The notes under the pieces are model-generated. The model was given only the letters and a program-made list of their open reading frames with translations. It did not search any database and had not been told where the DNA came from. DNA of 61,415 nt from Paractinoplanes toevensis (GTDB lineage Bacteria > Actinomycetota > Actinomycetes > Mycobacteriales > Micromonosporaceae): assembly GCF_018332695.1 (NCBI RefSeq), contig NZ_BOQN01000090.1, positions 1 through 61,415 of the forward strand, given 5' to 3'. Below, in pieces: positions 44,144 to 52,637 of this stretch (the stretch's first letter is position 1; the number at the start of each line of letters is the position of its first letter). A program made the translations under genes and the position numbers.

Positions 44144-44966
44144 TGCCGCGCGGCAGCGTCTCCGGCCGGTCGTCCGCGAGCGGCCGGGCGGCGACGTCGG
44201 CCCAGACCGCGGCGAACGCCTCGAAAAGCTCCGGCGTGAGCCCGGCCGCCGCCTGGGACTGCGCGATCTCCCGCATCTCGGCGACGTAGCGGTGGGCCTT
44301 GGTCGAGGCGAGGGCCACCTCGTACGGGGTGCCGAAGCTCTCGCCCAGGTCGGCCATGACCGGGGCCAGGACGTCGTGCGCCGACGCTGCCCGGATCGCC
44401 TGCGTCATCAGGCCCATCAAACCCTTGTAGACCGAGGCCGTGGACATCTTCACCGCGCTCGCGGCACCGATCCGGTCGGAGACCACCTTCGGTACGGCGT
44501 GCGTCCACCGCAGGTCCGCGACCTCCGCGGCGCGGGGACCGGCGAGATAGATCTTCGCTCCGGGTCGTACGGTCGGCGGCGGGCCCGAGATGGAACCGTC
44601 CACGAAGTCGAAGCCGGCCGCGGTGACTACCTCGGCCACCGCGACGGCGGTGCCCGGGGCGACGGCGTTCAGGTCGGCCACGATCGGCCGGACGTTCCCC
44701 GGCCGCACGGCGACGCCCGGATCGGCGGCGATGTCGGCGGCCGCGGCCAGTGCGGCCCCGGGCGGCGTGATCACCAGGATCACGTCCGCCTCCGCCAGCA
44801 CGTCGGCCGGGCGGGCAACGACCCGCAGGCCCGCCTCCGCGACCAGGCGCGCCGTCCGCTCCGATCGGCCCGCCGTCGAGGTGACCACGTCATGCCCGCC
44901 GGCCCGCAGAGCCCACCCCAGCCCCGACCCCATGTGCCCCGCCCCGACCAACCCGATGACCGTCAT
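44109..44966 (-). CDS. 6-phosphogluconate dehydrogenase-like NAD(P) oxidoreductase (DUF1932)
   Basis: 285-aa beta-hydroxyacid dehydrogenase-type protein. Rossmann motif GLVGAGHMGSGLG at the N-terminus; substrate-loop motif DFVDGSISGPPP; catalytic-type Lys in ASAVKMSTASVYKGLMGL; the C-terminal helices fit DUF1932. Imine reductases and phosphogluconate-like dehydrogenases share this plan. Substrate unknown. It ends inside the 3' end of the MFS gene. Confidence 0.88.
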   Translation of the reverse strand: MTVIGLVGAGHMGSGLGWALRAGGHDVVTSTAGRSERTARLVAEAGLRVVARPADVLAEADVILVITPPGAALAAAADIAADPGVAVRPGNVRPIVADLNAVAPGTAVAVAEVVTAAGFDFVDGSISGPPPTVRPGAKIYLAGPRAAEVADLRWTHAVPKVVSDRIGAASAVKMSTASVYKGLMGLMTQAIRAASAHDVLAPVMADLGESFGTPYEVALASTKAHRYVAEMREIAQSQAAAGLTPELFEAFAAVWADVAARPLADDRPETLPRGITAGQVADGLR

Positions 44967-45032
44967 CCGAGGAACCTATCCCCGGCCACCCTCGAGTGTT
45001 GTGGCCACCCCTGTTGGCGATATTGTCAGTGG

Positions 45033-45038
45033 TAGTGT
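45033..45038 (+). promoter_or_regulatory. putative -10 box of the leaderless toxin-antitoxin operon
   Basis: TAGTGT, 7 bases before the antitoxin ATG at 45046. Confidence 0.5.
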
Positions 45039-45045
45039 CCGGGGC

Positions 45046-45252
45046 ATGACCGTGAGTATCTCCATCACGCTCGATGATGATCTGGGCGAGGAGCTCAACG
45101 CCGCTGTCGCCGGTGCCAACCGATCAGCCTTCGTGGCCGAGGCGATCCGGGAATACCTGGACACTCGCGCGGTCGCCGCCGCGGCTGCCTGGCACGCGTC
45201 CTTGACCGGCCCGGACGCCGAGGCCTTCACGGAGTTCAACGCCGAATGGTGA
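45046..45252 (+). CDS. ribbon-helix-helix antitoxin (MazE-like)
   Basis: 68-aa antitoxin. The N-terminal half is a typical ribbon-helix-helix fold (VSISITLDDDLGEELNAAVAGANRSAFVAEAIREYL), which would bind the promoter; the C-terminal part (WHASLTGPDAEAFTEFNAEW) would wrap the toxin. The ATG of the toxin gene overlaps its end by 7 bases, the usual coupled layout. Confidence 0.9.
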   Translation: MTVSISITLDDDLGEELNAAVAGANRSAFVAEAIREYLDTRAVAAAAAWHASLTGPDAEAFTEFNAEW

Positions 45253-45554
45253 TCCCGAAGCGCGGCGAGGTCGTCGACTACGCCATCGGGAGCCGACGGA
45301 TCCGAGTCCTCGTCGTCAGCGCCGACGCCTACACCCGGGCGTACCCGGTCATCGTGATGGTCCACGACCGGGCCGACGGAGACGTGCCCGGCGTCCTCCT
45401 GCCGTTGCCGGGTGACCTCGCCGGCGGCGGCACCATCGACCTGACCCGCATCCGATTTGCCGACCCAGCGGCATTCGGGCATCGGCACGGTCGCATCAGC
45501 CCGGCTCTCGCCAGCAAAGTGGATCACGGACTGCGCCGTCTACTGGCGCTCTGA
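45246..45554 (+). CDS. MazF/PemK family toxin
   Basis: 102-aa endoribonuclease toxin. Family signs: PKRGEVVDYAIGSRRIRVLVVSADAY at the N-terminus and the strand-rich PVIVMVHD...GVLLPLPGDL; the final LTRIRFADPAAFGHRHGRIS region carries the conserved Ile/Thr position. A MazF-type cleavage target cannot be predicted. The ATG at 45246 overlaps the antitoxin stop. Confidence 0.88.
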   Translation: MVIPKRGEVVDYAIGSRRIRVLVVSADAYTRAYPVIVMVHDRADGDVPGVLLPLPGDLAGGGTIDLTRIRFADPAAFGHRHGRISPALASKVDHGLRRLLAL

Positions 45555-45719
45555 AGCCGGAGTGGAGATCACTCGCAGGGTTCATTCCTGTTCACTCAGT
45601 GGTCGGATCTCGGACAGGTGGGGAGCCTGGCCCGGGGTGGTCGTTGATGCTTCGGGCAAGCGCTCTCCCTGCTTTCGCAAAATCGGGCGTGCGCGGACAG
45701 CGAGGCAGGAAGGGGGCAG

Positions 45720-45725
45720 TAGGCT
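45720..45725 (+). promoter_or_regulatory. putative -10 box of the FtsK-like four-gene operon
   Basis: TAGGCT, 41 bases before the first GTG. It would give a leader of about 35 bases that carries AGGAGG (45753-45758). Confidence 0.45.
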
Positions 45726-45766
45726 GACGGGAGTAGTCGGGTTCCGCACAGCAGGAGGCTGCACGG

Positions 45767-46027
45767 GTGGCCAGTGTCGCCGAGGTAAAAGCGGCCGTCG
45801 ATGCCGCGCTCCAGCAGGTCAGCGAGGGGCAGGCGGCGATACAGGCGGCCCGGGAGAAGCTCGGCGAGGCGCAGCAGAGTCTGGCCGCCGCGCTCGACGG
45901 CAGCGGGAGCGACGCGGTCGGGTCGGCGCACTCGTCGCTGTCGCAGGCCGACCAGCAGTTGGAAGAGTGCCTCGGTGCCACCGCTCTCGCGGTCGAGCAG
46001 GCGCAAAACTACACGGCGATGCTCTGA
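45767..46027 (+). CDS. small coiled-coil protein, first gene of the FtsK-like operon
   Basis: 86-aa helical protein, Ala/Gln/Glu-rich with heptad-like spacing (VAEVKAAVDAALQQVSEGQAAIQAAREKLGEAQQSLAAAL), then SQADQQLEECLGATALAVEQAQNYTAML. The size and helical hairpin recall WXG100 secretion substrates, but there is no WxG motif. The GTG at 45767 has AGGAGG 8 bases upstream. The next gene starts 4 bases after its stop. Confidence 0.82.
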   Translation: MASVAEVKAAVDAALQQVSEGQAAIQAAREKLGEAQQSLAAALDGSGSDAVGSAHSSLSQADQQLEECLGATALAVEQAQNYTAML

Positions 46028-46031
46028 CGCG

Positions 46032-46913
46032 ATGTCGCTGATCCAGGAACTCGGCGCCCAGCTTCGCGCCACCTCCGACGAGCTTCCCACCGGCCTGGTC
46101 ACGGTCGCGATGGAGAAACTGCGCAGCGCCACCGAGATCCTCATGTGGGTGCGGGAGACGTCCGTCGACCCGGTGGGTGTGCCGCAACTGTCCAACGCGA
46201 CCGAGGCGGCCGAGCGGGCCGCGGCGGCGCTGCGGATCGCGCAGGACGCCATCGCCGCCTACCTGGCGAGCGTCGGCCTGACCGGGGACGCGGCCGCGCC
46301 GCCCGACCAGGACTGGAAGGCCGGGCTGGAACGGCCCGAGGTCAAGCAGCAGGACGCCCCGCCGCCCGAGGAGAAGGAGAAGCTCGGGCCCTGGTGGCAT
46401 CAGCGGGTCGCCCAGCTGACCGGCGAGCCGGCCCCCGAGCAGAGCAAGGAGCAGCAGCAACAGCAGGCCGACACCGCCGAGCTGCTGCGCCGGGTGGCGA
46501 GCGGGGTGCGGGCCGGCGACAAGGCCCGGCTCGGCCGCGACCTGCACTCGGCCAGTGCCGCGACCGGGCTGGCGCTCTCCGCGGTCACTCCCCCGGTGCT
46601 GCACCGGCTGGCCGGTGACCTGCTCGGCCACGAGCCGCGGCCGGAGGACGTCGACCGACTGCGGCAGGCGGCGTCCGGCCGGGTGCGGTCGCTGCTGCCG
46701 GGCACCTCGCCGGCGGTGCTGGACACACTGATCGCCCGGATCTGCCGGGTGCCGGTGGCCCAGCAGGGGCAGTCCGGGCATCCGGCCGACAACGCCGTCA
46801 CGGCGGGCGTTCTCACCGGGGTGCTCCTGGCCCGGCTCGGCCGCGACGCCACCACGCTCGACCCGAACGCCCCCGAACCGTTGCGCCGCCCCGAGGCCGC
46901 CGACGCCAAATGA
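46032..46913 (+). CDS. helical protein of unknown function in the FtsK-like operon
   Basis: 293 aa, no signal peptide or membrane segment. The first 85 residues are helical (MSLIQELGAQLRATSDELPTGLVTVAMEKLRSATEIL). A charged linker with a Gln run (EQSKEQQQQQAD) leads to a second helical domain (AELLRRVASGVRAGDKARLGRDLHSASAATGLALS...VDRLRQAASGRVRSLL). No family recognised. It is 4 bases after the small coiled-coil gene and 15 before the ATPase gene, so it is surely in the same operon. Confidence 0.83.
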   Translation: MSLIQELGAQLRATSDELPTGLVTVAMEKLRSATEILMWVRETSVDPVGVPQLSNATEAAERAAAALRIAQDAIAAYLASVGLTGDAAAPPDQDWKAGLERPEVKQQDAPPPEEKEKLGPWWHQRVAQLTGEPAPEQSKEQQQQQADTAELLRRVASGVRAGDKARLGRDLHSASAATGLALSAVTPPVLHRLAGDLLGHEPRPEDVDRLRQAASGRVRSLLPGTSPAVLDTLIARICRVPVAQQGQSGHPADNAVTAGVLTGVLLARLGRDATTLDPNAPEPLRRPEAADAK

Positions 46914-46928
46914 GAACGTTGATTGCCC

Positions 46929-49559
46929 ATGTCTGAATCGACCACGCAGCAAGTCATGGACATCCGGGCCGGGATCTCGCACGCCCTCGGCGCGGCCGAA
47001 AATGCCCTGACCGCCGCCCAGTCCGCCTACGAGGCCGCCATCGAGCGGCGGGAACGCGTCGTGCAGGCCGCGATCGCCCGCCGCCGCAACGTCGCCGAGG
47101 CCCGCGACCAGCGGATGCGGGAGATCGACGAGCAGAGCCGGGACGACCTGGCCGCGTTCGCCGAGGCCGCCGCGCGGGCCGCCGACCGGGCCGCGCCCGG
47201 CGCCGCCGGTGACCCGTGGGACGACTGGCAACCGTCGCCCCTGGACACCGCTCCCGAGCTGCGGGTGGGCCGGTTGCTGCTGCCGCATCCGGAGGAGGTG
47301 CCGGCACTGGTGCCGCTGCTCGACCACGGGCACGTGGTGGTGCGCGGCGATCGTGCCTTCGGCGACGAGGTGGTCGCCGGGTTGCTGCTGCGGGCGCTGG
47401 GCACGGCCGCGCCGGGATCGCTCTCCCTGATCGGGTACGACCCGGAGCACCTGGGTGGCGGGCTGGCCCGGTTCGCCACGCTGGCGCCCGCGGGGGTGCT
47501 GCGGTTCGCCGGGCCGGGCGAGCTGAGCGCGCTGCTGGAAGAGCTGGTCGACCATGTGCGCCGGATCAACGAGACGGTCCTCGCCGGGGAGTACACCTCG
47601 CTGCGGGAGCTGGCCGCCGCGACGCACCGGCGGCCGGAGCCGTGGCGGGTTGCCGTTCTGCTGGGTGCGGGCGAGCTGAGCCGGGCCGACCAGACCCAGC
47701 TCCAGCGGCTGCTGCGCACCGGTGCGGCGGCCGGCGTGCACCTGGTCATCCAGGGCGTTCCGGTGCAGGCCGGGCCGGGGATCGAGTTCATCACGGCGCA
47801 ACCGGGCGACGACGCGCGGATGAGCAGTGCGGGAGCTCTACCCGTACGGCTGGATGGTGGTCCGCCGCAGGCGGTGGTGGCCGCGGCCTGTCGCCGGATC
47901 GCCGAAGCCGTCGCGGCCGGGCCGGCCCCGGTGGCGCTGGACAGTCTGCTGCCGGCCGAGGTGTGGCAGGAGAGTTCGGCGACCGGGTTGTCGGCGCCAC
48001 TCGGCGACAGCCCGCAGGGGGTGCCGGTGACCGTGACGCTGAGCGACTATCCGCCACACGCGTTGATCGCCGGGCCCTCGGGCACCGGCAAGACCAACCT
48101 GATCTACGCGTGGATGGGTGCGCTCGCGGCTCGGTACTCGCCTCAGGAACTGGCCTTCTATCTGCTGGACTTCAAGGAGGGGGTGTCGTTCGCCCGGTTC
48201 GCGCCGGGGCGGCGGGACCCGAGCTGGCTGCCGCACGTGCGGCTGGTCGGCGTCAACGTCAACACCGACCGTGAGTTCGGGCTGGCCCTGCTGCGGTTCC
48301 TCGGCGAGGAGCTGCGCCGCCGGGCCGACGCCGCGAAACGGTACGAGGTGACCAACCTGGCCGAGTTGCGGGCCGAGGACCCGGCCGGGCACTGGCCGCG
48401 GATCGTGGCGGTGGTCGACGAGTTCCAGGTGCTGCTGTCCGGCCGGGACGCGGTCGCCGCCGAGGCCGTCGACCTGCTGGAAGACCTCGCCCGGCGGGGG
48501 CGCTCGCAGGGCATCCACATGATCCTGGCGTCGCAGGACGTCTCCGGCATCGAGGCGCTGTGGGGCCGGCCGGCCCTGGTGGCCCAGTTCTCGCTGCGCA
48601 TCGCCCTGCCCCGGGCGCGGCGGGTGCTGACCGAGACGAACACGGCCGCCGAGTCGCTGCCCCGCTACCACGCGGTGGTCAACGCCGACTCCGGCGCGAC
48701 CGAGGCCAACAAGGTCGTCCGGGTGCCGGCGGCCGGCGACCGGGACCGGTGGAACGCCCTCCAGCACCGGCTGTGGCGCAGCCGGCCCGAGGGCGACGGC
48801 CCGCCCCGGCTGTTCGACGGTGACGTGATCCCCCGGCTGAGCGAGAGCCCGGACTTCAACCGGCTGGCCCCGGTCGAGGGCACCCCGGCGCCGACGGTGC
48901 TGCTCGGCGAGACCATCGACGTGGCGGCCCGGTCGGCGCGCACCGTGCTGCGCCGCGCGCCCGGCCGTAACCTGGCCATCCTCGGCACCCGCACCGAGGA
49001 GGCGTGCGCGATCCTGGCCACCGCCGGGGTGTCGCTCGCCGCGCAGTTCCCGCCGGACGGCGCCCGCTTCTCGATCCTCTGCCTCGATCCCGACGCCCGG
49101 CCGGCCGCCGAGGCCCTCTGCGAACGACTGCCGGACTGCGGGCTGTTCTGGGCGGACAACGCCGACTGGCTCCTCGAGGACGCCGCCTCGGAGGCGTCCG
49201 CATCCTGGCCGGCCGACCGGCCGCACTTCCTGATGATCTACGCGGCGGACGCGCTGCCCGGTGGCAAGGCCGTCGCCGACCAGCTGCGGACCATCCTCCG
49301 GCAGGGCCCGGAACGGCGGATCCACGTGCTGGGCTGGTGGCGCGGGGCGGGACTGCTGCGCGACGCACTCGGCGGGCACGCGTCCCGGACCGACCCGATC
49401 GGCGCCTGGGTGGCGCTGGACGTGCACGGCAGCGAGCTCGCCCCGTACTACCCGGGCGCCGGCGCGCCCGTCTGGTATCCGCGGCCGTGGCGGGCGCTGC
49501 ACTTCGACCGCTCGGTGCATCGAGGCACCGAGGTGATCATCCCCTATGGACAACTATGA
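46929..49559 (+). CDS. FtsK/SpoIIIE-type ATPase with one intact and two degenerate domains
   Basis: 876-aa soluble ATPase. Residues 1-90 form a coiled coil (AAENALTAAQSAYEAAIERRERVVQAAIARRR). A first RecA-like region (about 105-345) has no Walker A. The middle domain is intact: Walker A GPSGTGKT (382-389), Walker B VAVVDEF (D497, E498) and sensor ASQD (534-537). A third region (about 650-860) keeps the fold outline but reads ILGTRTEEA where Walker A should be. This three-domain plan recalls EccC of type VII secretion, without the membrane helices. The ATG at 46929 has no strong ribosome site. Confidence 0.9.
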   Translation: MSESTTQQVMDIRAGISHALGAAENALTAAQSAYEAAIERRERVVQAAIARRRNVAEARDQRMREIDEQSRDDLAAFAEAAARAADRAAPGAAGDPWDDWQPSPLDTAPELRVGRLLLPHPEEVPALVPLLDHGHVVVRGDRAFGDEVVAGLLLRALGTAAPGSLSLIGYDPEHLGGGLARFATLAPAGVLRFAGPGELSALLEELVDHVRRINETVLAGEYTSLRELAAATHRRPEPWRVAVLLGAGELSRADQTQLQRLLRTGAAAGVHLVIQGVPVQAGPGIEFITAQPGDDARMSSAGALPVRLDGGPPQAVVAAACRRIAEAVAAGPAPVALDSLLPAEVWQESSATGLSAPLGDSPQGVPVTVTLSDYPPHALIAGPSGTGKTNLIYAWMGALAARYSPQELAFYLLDFKEGVSFARFAPGRRDPSWLPHVRLVGVNVNTDREFGLALLRFLGEELRRRADAAKRYEVTNLAELRAEDPAGHWPRIVAVVDEFQVLLSGRDAVAAEAVDLLEDLARRGRSQGIHMILASQDVSGIEALWGRPALVAQFSLRIALPRARRVLTETNTAAESLPRYHAVVNADSGATEANKVVRVPAAGDRDRWNALQHRLWRSRPEGDGPPRLFDGDVIPRLSESPDFNRLAPVEGTPAPTVLLGETIDVAARSARTVLRRAPGRNLAILGTRTEEACAILATAGVSLAAQFPPDGARFSILCLDPDARPAAEALCERLPDCGLFWADNADWLLEDAASEASASWPADRPHFLMIYAADALPGGKAVADQLRTILRQGPERRIHVLGWWRGAGLLRDALGGHASRTDPIGAWVALDVHGSELAPYYPGAGAPVWYPRPWRALHFDRSVHRGTEVIIPYGQL

Positions 49560-50254
49560 GCGACGTACAGCCGGCCGACTTCGAGACCGCCTCCTATCGC
49601 AGCGTGCTGCGGCGGTTGACCACCCTGGACGAGGAGGCGGCCAACCTTCGGGCCGAGGCGGTGCGCTGGCACGACGGCCGGGTGCAGGCCGCCGACGAGG
49701 CGGTCCGCAAGGCCGACGAGGCGCTGCGGGCGGCCAAGCTGGCGGCCGTGGACGCACAACGCACCATGGAGTCGGTGGACGCTCGGGCGGCCGGGCTGTG
49801 GTCGGAGTACGTGCACAAGGTCGGTCCGGTCGCCGAGCGGTTCGGCCGGGCCAAGCCGGCACCGGCGATTCCCCGCCAGCGCAGTGAGAAGGACGCTCTC
49901 GACTATCTGGACGAGGTCGCCACCAAGGTGAAATACACCGCACCGGCCCGGCCGATCACGTTCGGGGTGAAGACGCTGTTCGGGCTGTTCGGGTTCGCCG
50001 GCGGGCTGATCGGGGCGGTGGTGTTCCGGGTGCTCCGGCAGAACGCCGAGGGCGGGCAGACCGGCACCTGGCGGGACGCCCTGCCGGTGGTCGCGCTGGT
50101 GGTGCTGCTGGCCTGCCCGATCCTCGCGGTGGTCGCCGCGAAGCGGGTGGCCGACCGCCGGGGCGTCGGGCTCGACGTCGCGACGGTCACCACGGTGCTG
50201 CTCACCGGCCTGGCGACGGCCGGCTTGATCCTCGCCGTGGGCGGGATGGGTTAG
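49556..50254 (+). CDS. coiled-coil membrane protein, last gene of the FtsK-like operon
   Basis: 232 aa. An N-terminal coiled coil (about 15-80; LRRLTTLDEEAANLRAEAVRW, DEALRAAKLAAVDAQRTMESVDAR) is followed by a linker and three hydrophobic segments (about 135-160, 172-192 and 205-230) that anchor it in the membrane. It could recruit the soluble ATPase to the membrane. The ATG overlaps the ATPase TGA (ATGA), so they are coupled. No family recognised. Confidence 0.85.
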   Translation: MSDVQPADFETASYRSVLRRLTTLDEEAANLRAEAVRWHDGRVQAADEAVRKADEALRAAKLAAVDAQRTMESVDARAAGLWSEYVHKVGPVAERFGRAKPAPAIPRQRSEKDALDYLDEVATKVKYTAPARPITFGVKTLFGLFGFAGGLIGAVVFRVLRQNAEGGQTGTWRDALPVVALVVLLACPILAVVAAKRVADRRGVGLDVATVTTVLLTGLATAGLILAVGGMG

Positions 50255-50364
50255 CGGCCGGGCCCGCCCGGCGCGGGCGCGCGGAGGGTGAGTCCCGCCC
50301 GGCTGGAACCGAGTGCCACGGGGCCTCTCCCTCCGCGTACGGAAAAAGCAGCGGAAGTGAACCG

Positions 50365-51600
50365 CTAGACCGGGACCACCAGGGCCTCGCGGAGCAGGCG
50401 GCGGGTCAGGACCAGGCGGTCCTCGTCGGTGTCCAGGAGCAGCTCGCCGACCCGGGTGGGTTCGCCGCCGAGGGCCTGCCGCAGCGCGGCGGCGCAGTAG
50501 GCCGGGAAGCGCAACGTGCGGCCGGTCAGCCGGAGCACGACGTGGTCGGGACCGTCCTCGGCGAGCCGCCAGCGCAGGCCGCCGCGGGCCTCGATCGTGT
50601 CGGCCGGGGTGAGCGCGTCGGCGAAGTCCAGCTGGGCCAGGGGCGACACCGGCGCCGGGCGGGCCGAGGGCCAGTCCCGTTCGCGCAGCCGATCGGCGAT
50701 CTCGGCCGGGGTGCTGGTGGCGAGCCAGTCGCGCAGCGCCTCGACGGTCTCGGTCAGCTCCGGCTCGACCGCGTCGGGGTCGGTCACGTCGAGGCCGAAC
50801 GGCAGCGTGGCGCGGAGCCGGGCGTCCTGGGCGGCCATCGCGAGCAGCTCCTCCACCAGGGCGTACCTGGTCAGCGAGCGGACGCCGAAGGTCAGGTGCA
50901 GCGAGCGGGTGCCCTGGGCCTGCGCCGAGTGCAGCCAGCCGCGCGGCAGGTAGAGGGCGTCGCCGGGGGCGAGGACCACGTCGAGGGCCGGTTCGCCGGC
51001 GGCGGTCGCGGCGACCTCGTCGGCCCGGCCGCCCCACGCCTGCTTCTCCAGGGGGTCGGCGAGCACCGGCTCGTGGATGCGCCACCGCTTGGTGCCGTCG
51101 ACCTGGAGCACGAACACGTCGTGGGTGTCGTAATGGGTGCTGAAGCCCTGGCCGGCCGGGGGCGTCAGGTACGCGTTGACCTGCAGCGGGCGGCGCAGTT
51201 CGGTGCCGAGCCGCCGGGCGAAGTCGATCAGCGGCGGCCAGATCCGGTGCAGGCCCTGCAGGACCAGGGTGGCGCCGCCGGCGTAGAGGCGCATGACTTC
51301 GTCGTCGACGACCTGGTCGCCGATCTCGGCGCCGGCCCCGCCGGAGCCGGTGAACTCGGCGGCCGGGAGCACCTTCCCCTGCCGCGCGACCCGCAGGAAC
51401 GGGGTGCGCAGGCCGCGCCGGCTGAGCAGCTCGTCGACGGCGGCCGGGGACAGCAGATCGGCGAAACCGTCCGGGTCGGCGGCCCGGCAGAGCAGGGGCG
51501 CGCGGCCCCAATGCGCGGCCGCGAACTTGGCCGGTTCGATCGTGGCGACACGTGCGAGTGCCGGGCGGTCGGTAACCCCGCCCGGCGCCTCGAAAGTCAT
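50365..51600 (-). CDS. JmjC/cupin-type Fe(II)/2-oxoglutarate oxygenase (ROXA-like)
   Basis: 411-aa predicted protein hydroxylase. The iron-binding triad is H156, D158 (in STHYDTHDVFVLQVDG) and H224 (in YLPRGWLHSAQ), as in YcfD/NO66/MINA53, which hydroxylate Arg or His of ribosomal proteins. KRWRIHEP after the HxD fits the 2-oxoglutarate region. The C-terminal 160 residues resemble the dimerisation and winged-helix domains of that family. The ATG at 51600 overlaps the TGA of the repeat-peptide gene by 4 bases. Inference: that peptide is its substrate. Confidence 0.9.
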   Translation of the reverse strand: MTFEAPGGVTDRPALARVATIEPAKFAAAHWGRAPLLCRAADPDGFADLLSPAAVDELLSRRGLRTPFLRVARQGKVLPAAEFTGSGGAGAEIGDQVVDDEVMRLYAGGATLVLQGLHRIWPPLIDFARRLGTELRRPLQVNAYLTPPAGQGFSTHYDTHDVFVLQVDGTKRWRIHEPVLADPLEKQAWGGRADEVAATAAGEPALDVVLAPGDALYLPRGWLHSAQAQGTRSLHLTFGVRSLTRYALVEELLAMAAQDARLRATLPFGLDVTDPDAVEPELTETVEALRDWLATSTPAEIADRLRERDWPSARPAPVSPLAQLDFADALTPADTIEARGGLRWRLAEDGPDHVVLRLTGRTLRFPAYCAAALRQALGGEPTRVGELLLDTDEDRLVLTRRLLREALVVPV

Positions 51601-51848
51601 GCCGCGGAACCGTCGGCGCCGCCGTCGTGGCCGTCGGGGTTCGCGCCGCCGTCGGCCGGGCCCTCGCCCGCCGAGCCGTCCGCGCCGCCGTCGTGGCCGG
51701 CCGGGTTGGCGCCGCCGTCGGCCGGGCCCTCGCCGCCCGCGGAACCGTCCGCGCCGCCGTCGTGGCCGGCCGGGTTCGCGCCGCCGTCCGCCGGGCCTTC
51801 CCCGCCCGCGGCGGTGCCGGTGGTGATGTCGTCGTCGCTGAGTGACAT
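51597..51848 (-). CDS. three-repeat Gly/Asp/Ala-rich peptide, candidate modified precursor
   Basis: 83 aa. A short leader (MSLSDDDITTGTAA) precedes three near-identical units of 22-23 residues starting GEGPADGGANP: positions 16-38, 39-60 and 61-83. Each unit continues (A/D)GHDGGADGSA and has exactly one His, one Asn and three or four Asp. There is no Cys, aromatic residue or signal peptide, and after residue 14 no hydrophobic residue larger than Ala or Pro. GGAG lies 6 bases before the ATG. Fused translationally to the oxygenase gene by a 4-base overlap, it looks like a multi-core substrate peptide. Confidence 0.85.
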   Translation of the reverse strand: MSLSDDDITTGTAAGGEGPADGGANPAGHDGGADGSAGGEGPADGGANPAGHDGGADGSAGEGPADGGANPDGHDGGADGSAA

Positions 51849-51929
51849 CGCGATCTCCTCGTTGTCGTTGCGGTGGAGACCTCGCCATACCCCTGGTTGA
51901 TCACGTTTAACCTTGGGTATTTGTGCTCC

Positions 51930-52637
51930 GTGCTGAAGGTGGGAACGTCGGGGTGGCAGTACCGGGACTGGAAGGACCGGTTCTACGCCGGGGTGCCGCA
52001 AAAGCGCTGGCTGGAGCATTACGCCGAGCACTACTCGACGGTCGAGGTCAACAACGCCTTCTACCGGCTGCCGGAACGTGACACGTTCGAGCAGTGGCGT
52101 AAGCGGACGCCGGACGACTTCGAGATCGGCGTCAAGATGAGCCGCTACCTCACCCACGTCAAGCGGCTGCGGGAGCCGGCCGAGCCGGTGGCCCGGTTCA
52201 TGTCCCGGGCCGAGGCGCTGGAGGGGAAGCTGGGACCGGTGTTGCTGCAGTTGCCGCCGACCCTGCGGGCCGACCCGGACGCGCTGGACCGGACGCTGAA
52301 GGAGTTCCCGCGCGGTGTGCGGCTCGTGGTCGAGCCCCGGCACCCGTCGTGGTTCACCGACGAAACCCGCAAGATCTTGGAGAGGTACGCCGCGGCACTG
52401 TGCTGGGCCGATCGGAAGGGACGACCGCTGGGCCCGCTGTGGACCACCGCCGATTTCGGCTATCTGCGGATGCACGAGGGCCGGGCGAACCCGTGGCCGC
52501 GCTACGGCCGTACCGCCCTGAAGAGCTGGCTCGATCGGCTGGCCGGCTGCTCCCGCGCGTACGTCTTCTTCAACAACGACCCCGGCGGCGCGGCAATCGT
52601 CGACGCCGACGCGATGATCGCGCTAGCCCTCAAGTAG
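51930..52637 (+). CDS. DUF72 family protein (first of two)
   Basis: 235-aa TIM-barrel-like protein of unknown function. Family motifs: KVGTSGWQYRDWKDRFYAG at the start, STVEVNNAFYRLP, then FEIGVKMSRYLTH, KLGPVLLQLPP, VEPRHPSW and YVFFNNDP. The GTG at 51930 places the conserved start at once; TATTTG lies 6 bases upstream, so it may be leaderless. Its 3' end overlaps the convergent second DUF72 gene by 15 bases. It diverges from the repeat-peptide operon. Confidence 0.9.
   Translation: MLKVGTSGWQYRDWKDRFYAGVPQKRWLEHYAEHYSTVEVNNAFYRLPERDTFEQWRKRTPDDFEIGVKMSRYLTHVKRLREPAEPVARFMSRAEALEGKLGPVLLQLPPTLRADPDALDRTLKEFPRGVRLVVEPRHPSWFTDETRKILERYAAALCWADRKGRPLGPLWTTADFGYLRMHEGRANPWPRYGRTALKSWLDRLAGCSRAYVFFNNDPGGAAIVDADAMIALALK

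Noticed and set aside
45767..46027. WXG100/ESX substrate
   Set aside because: The size and helices fit, but no WxG motif is present and no ESX core genes are nearby, so I kept it as a coiled-coil protein.
45819..47801. 660-codon minus-strand frame opposite the FtsK-like operon
   Set aside because: It crosses several well-spaced plus-strand genes with ribosome sites and has no motif.
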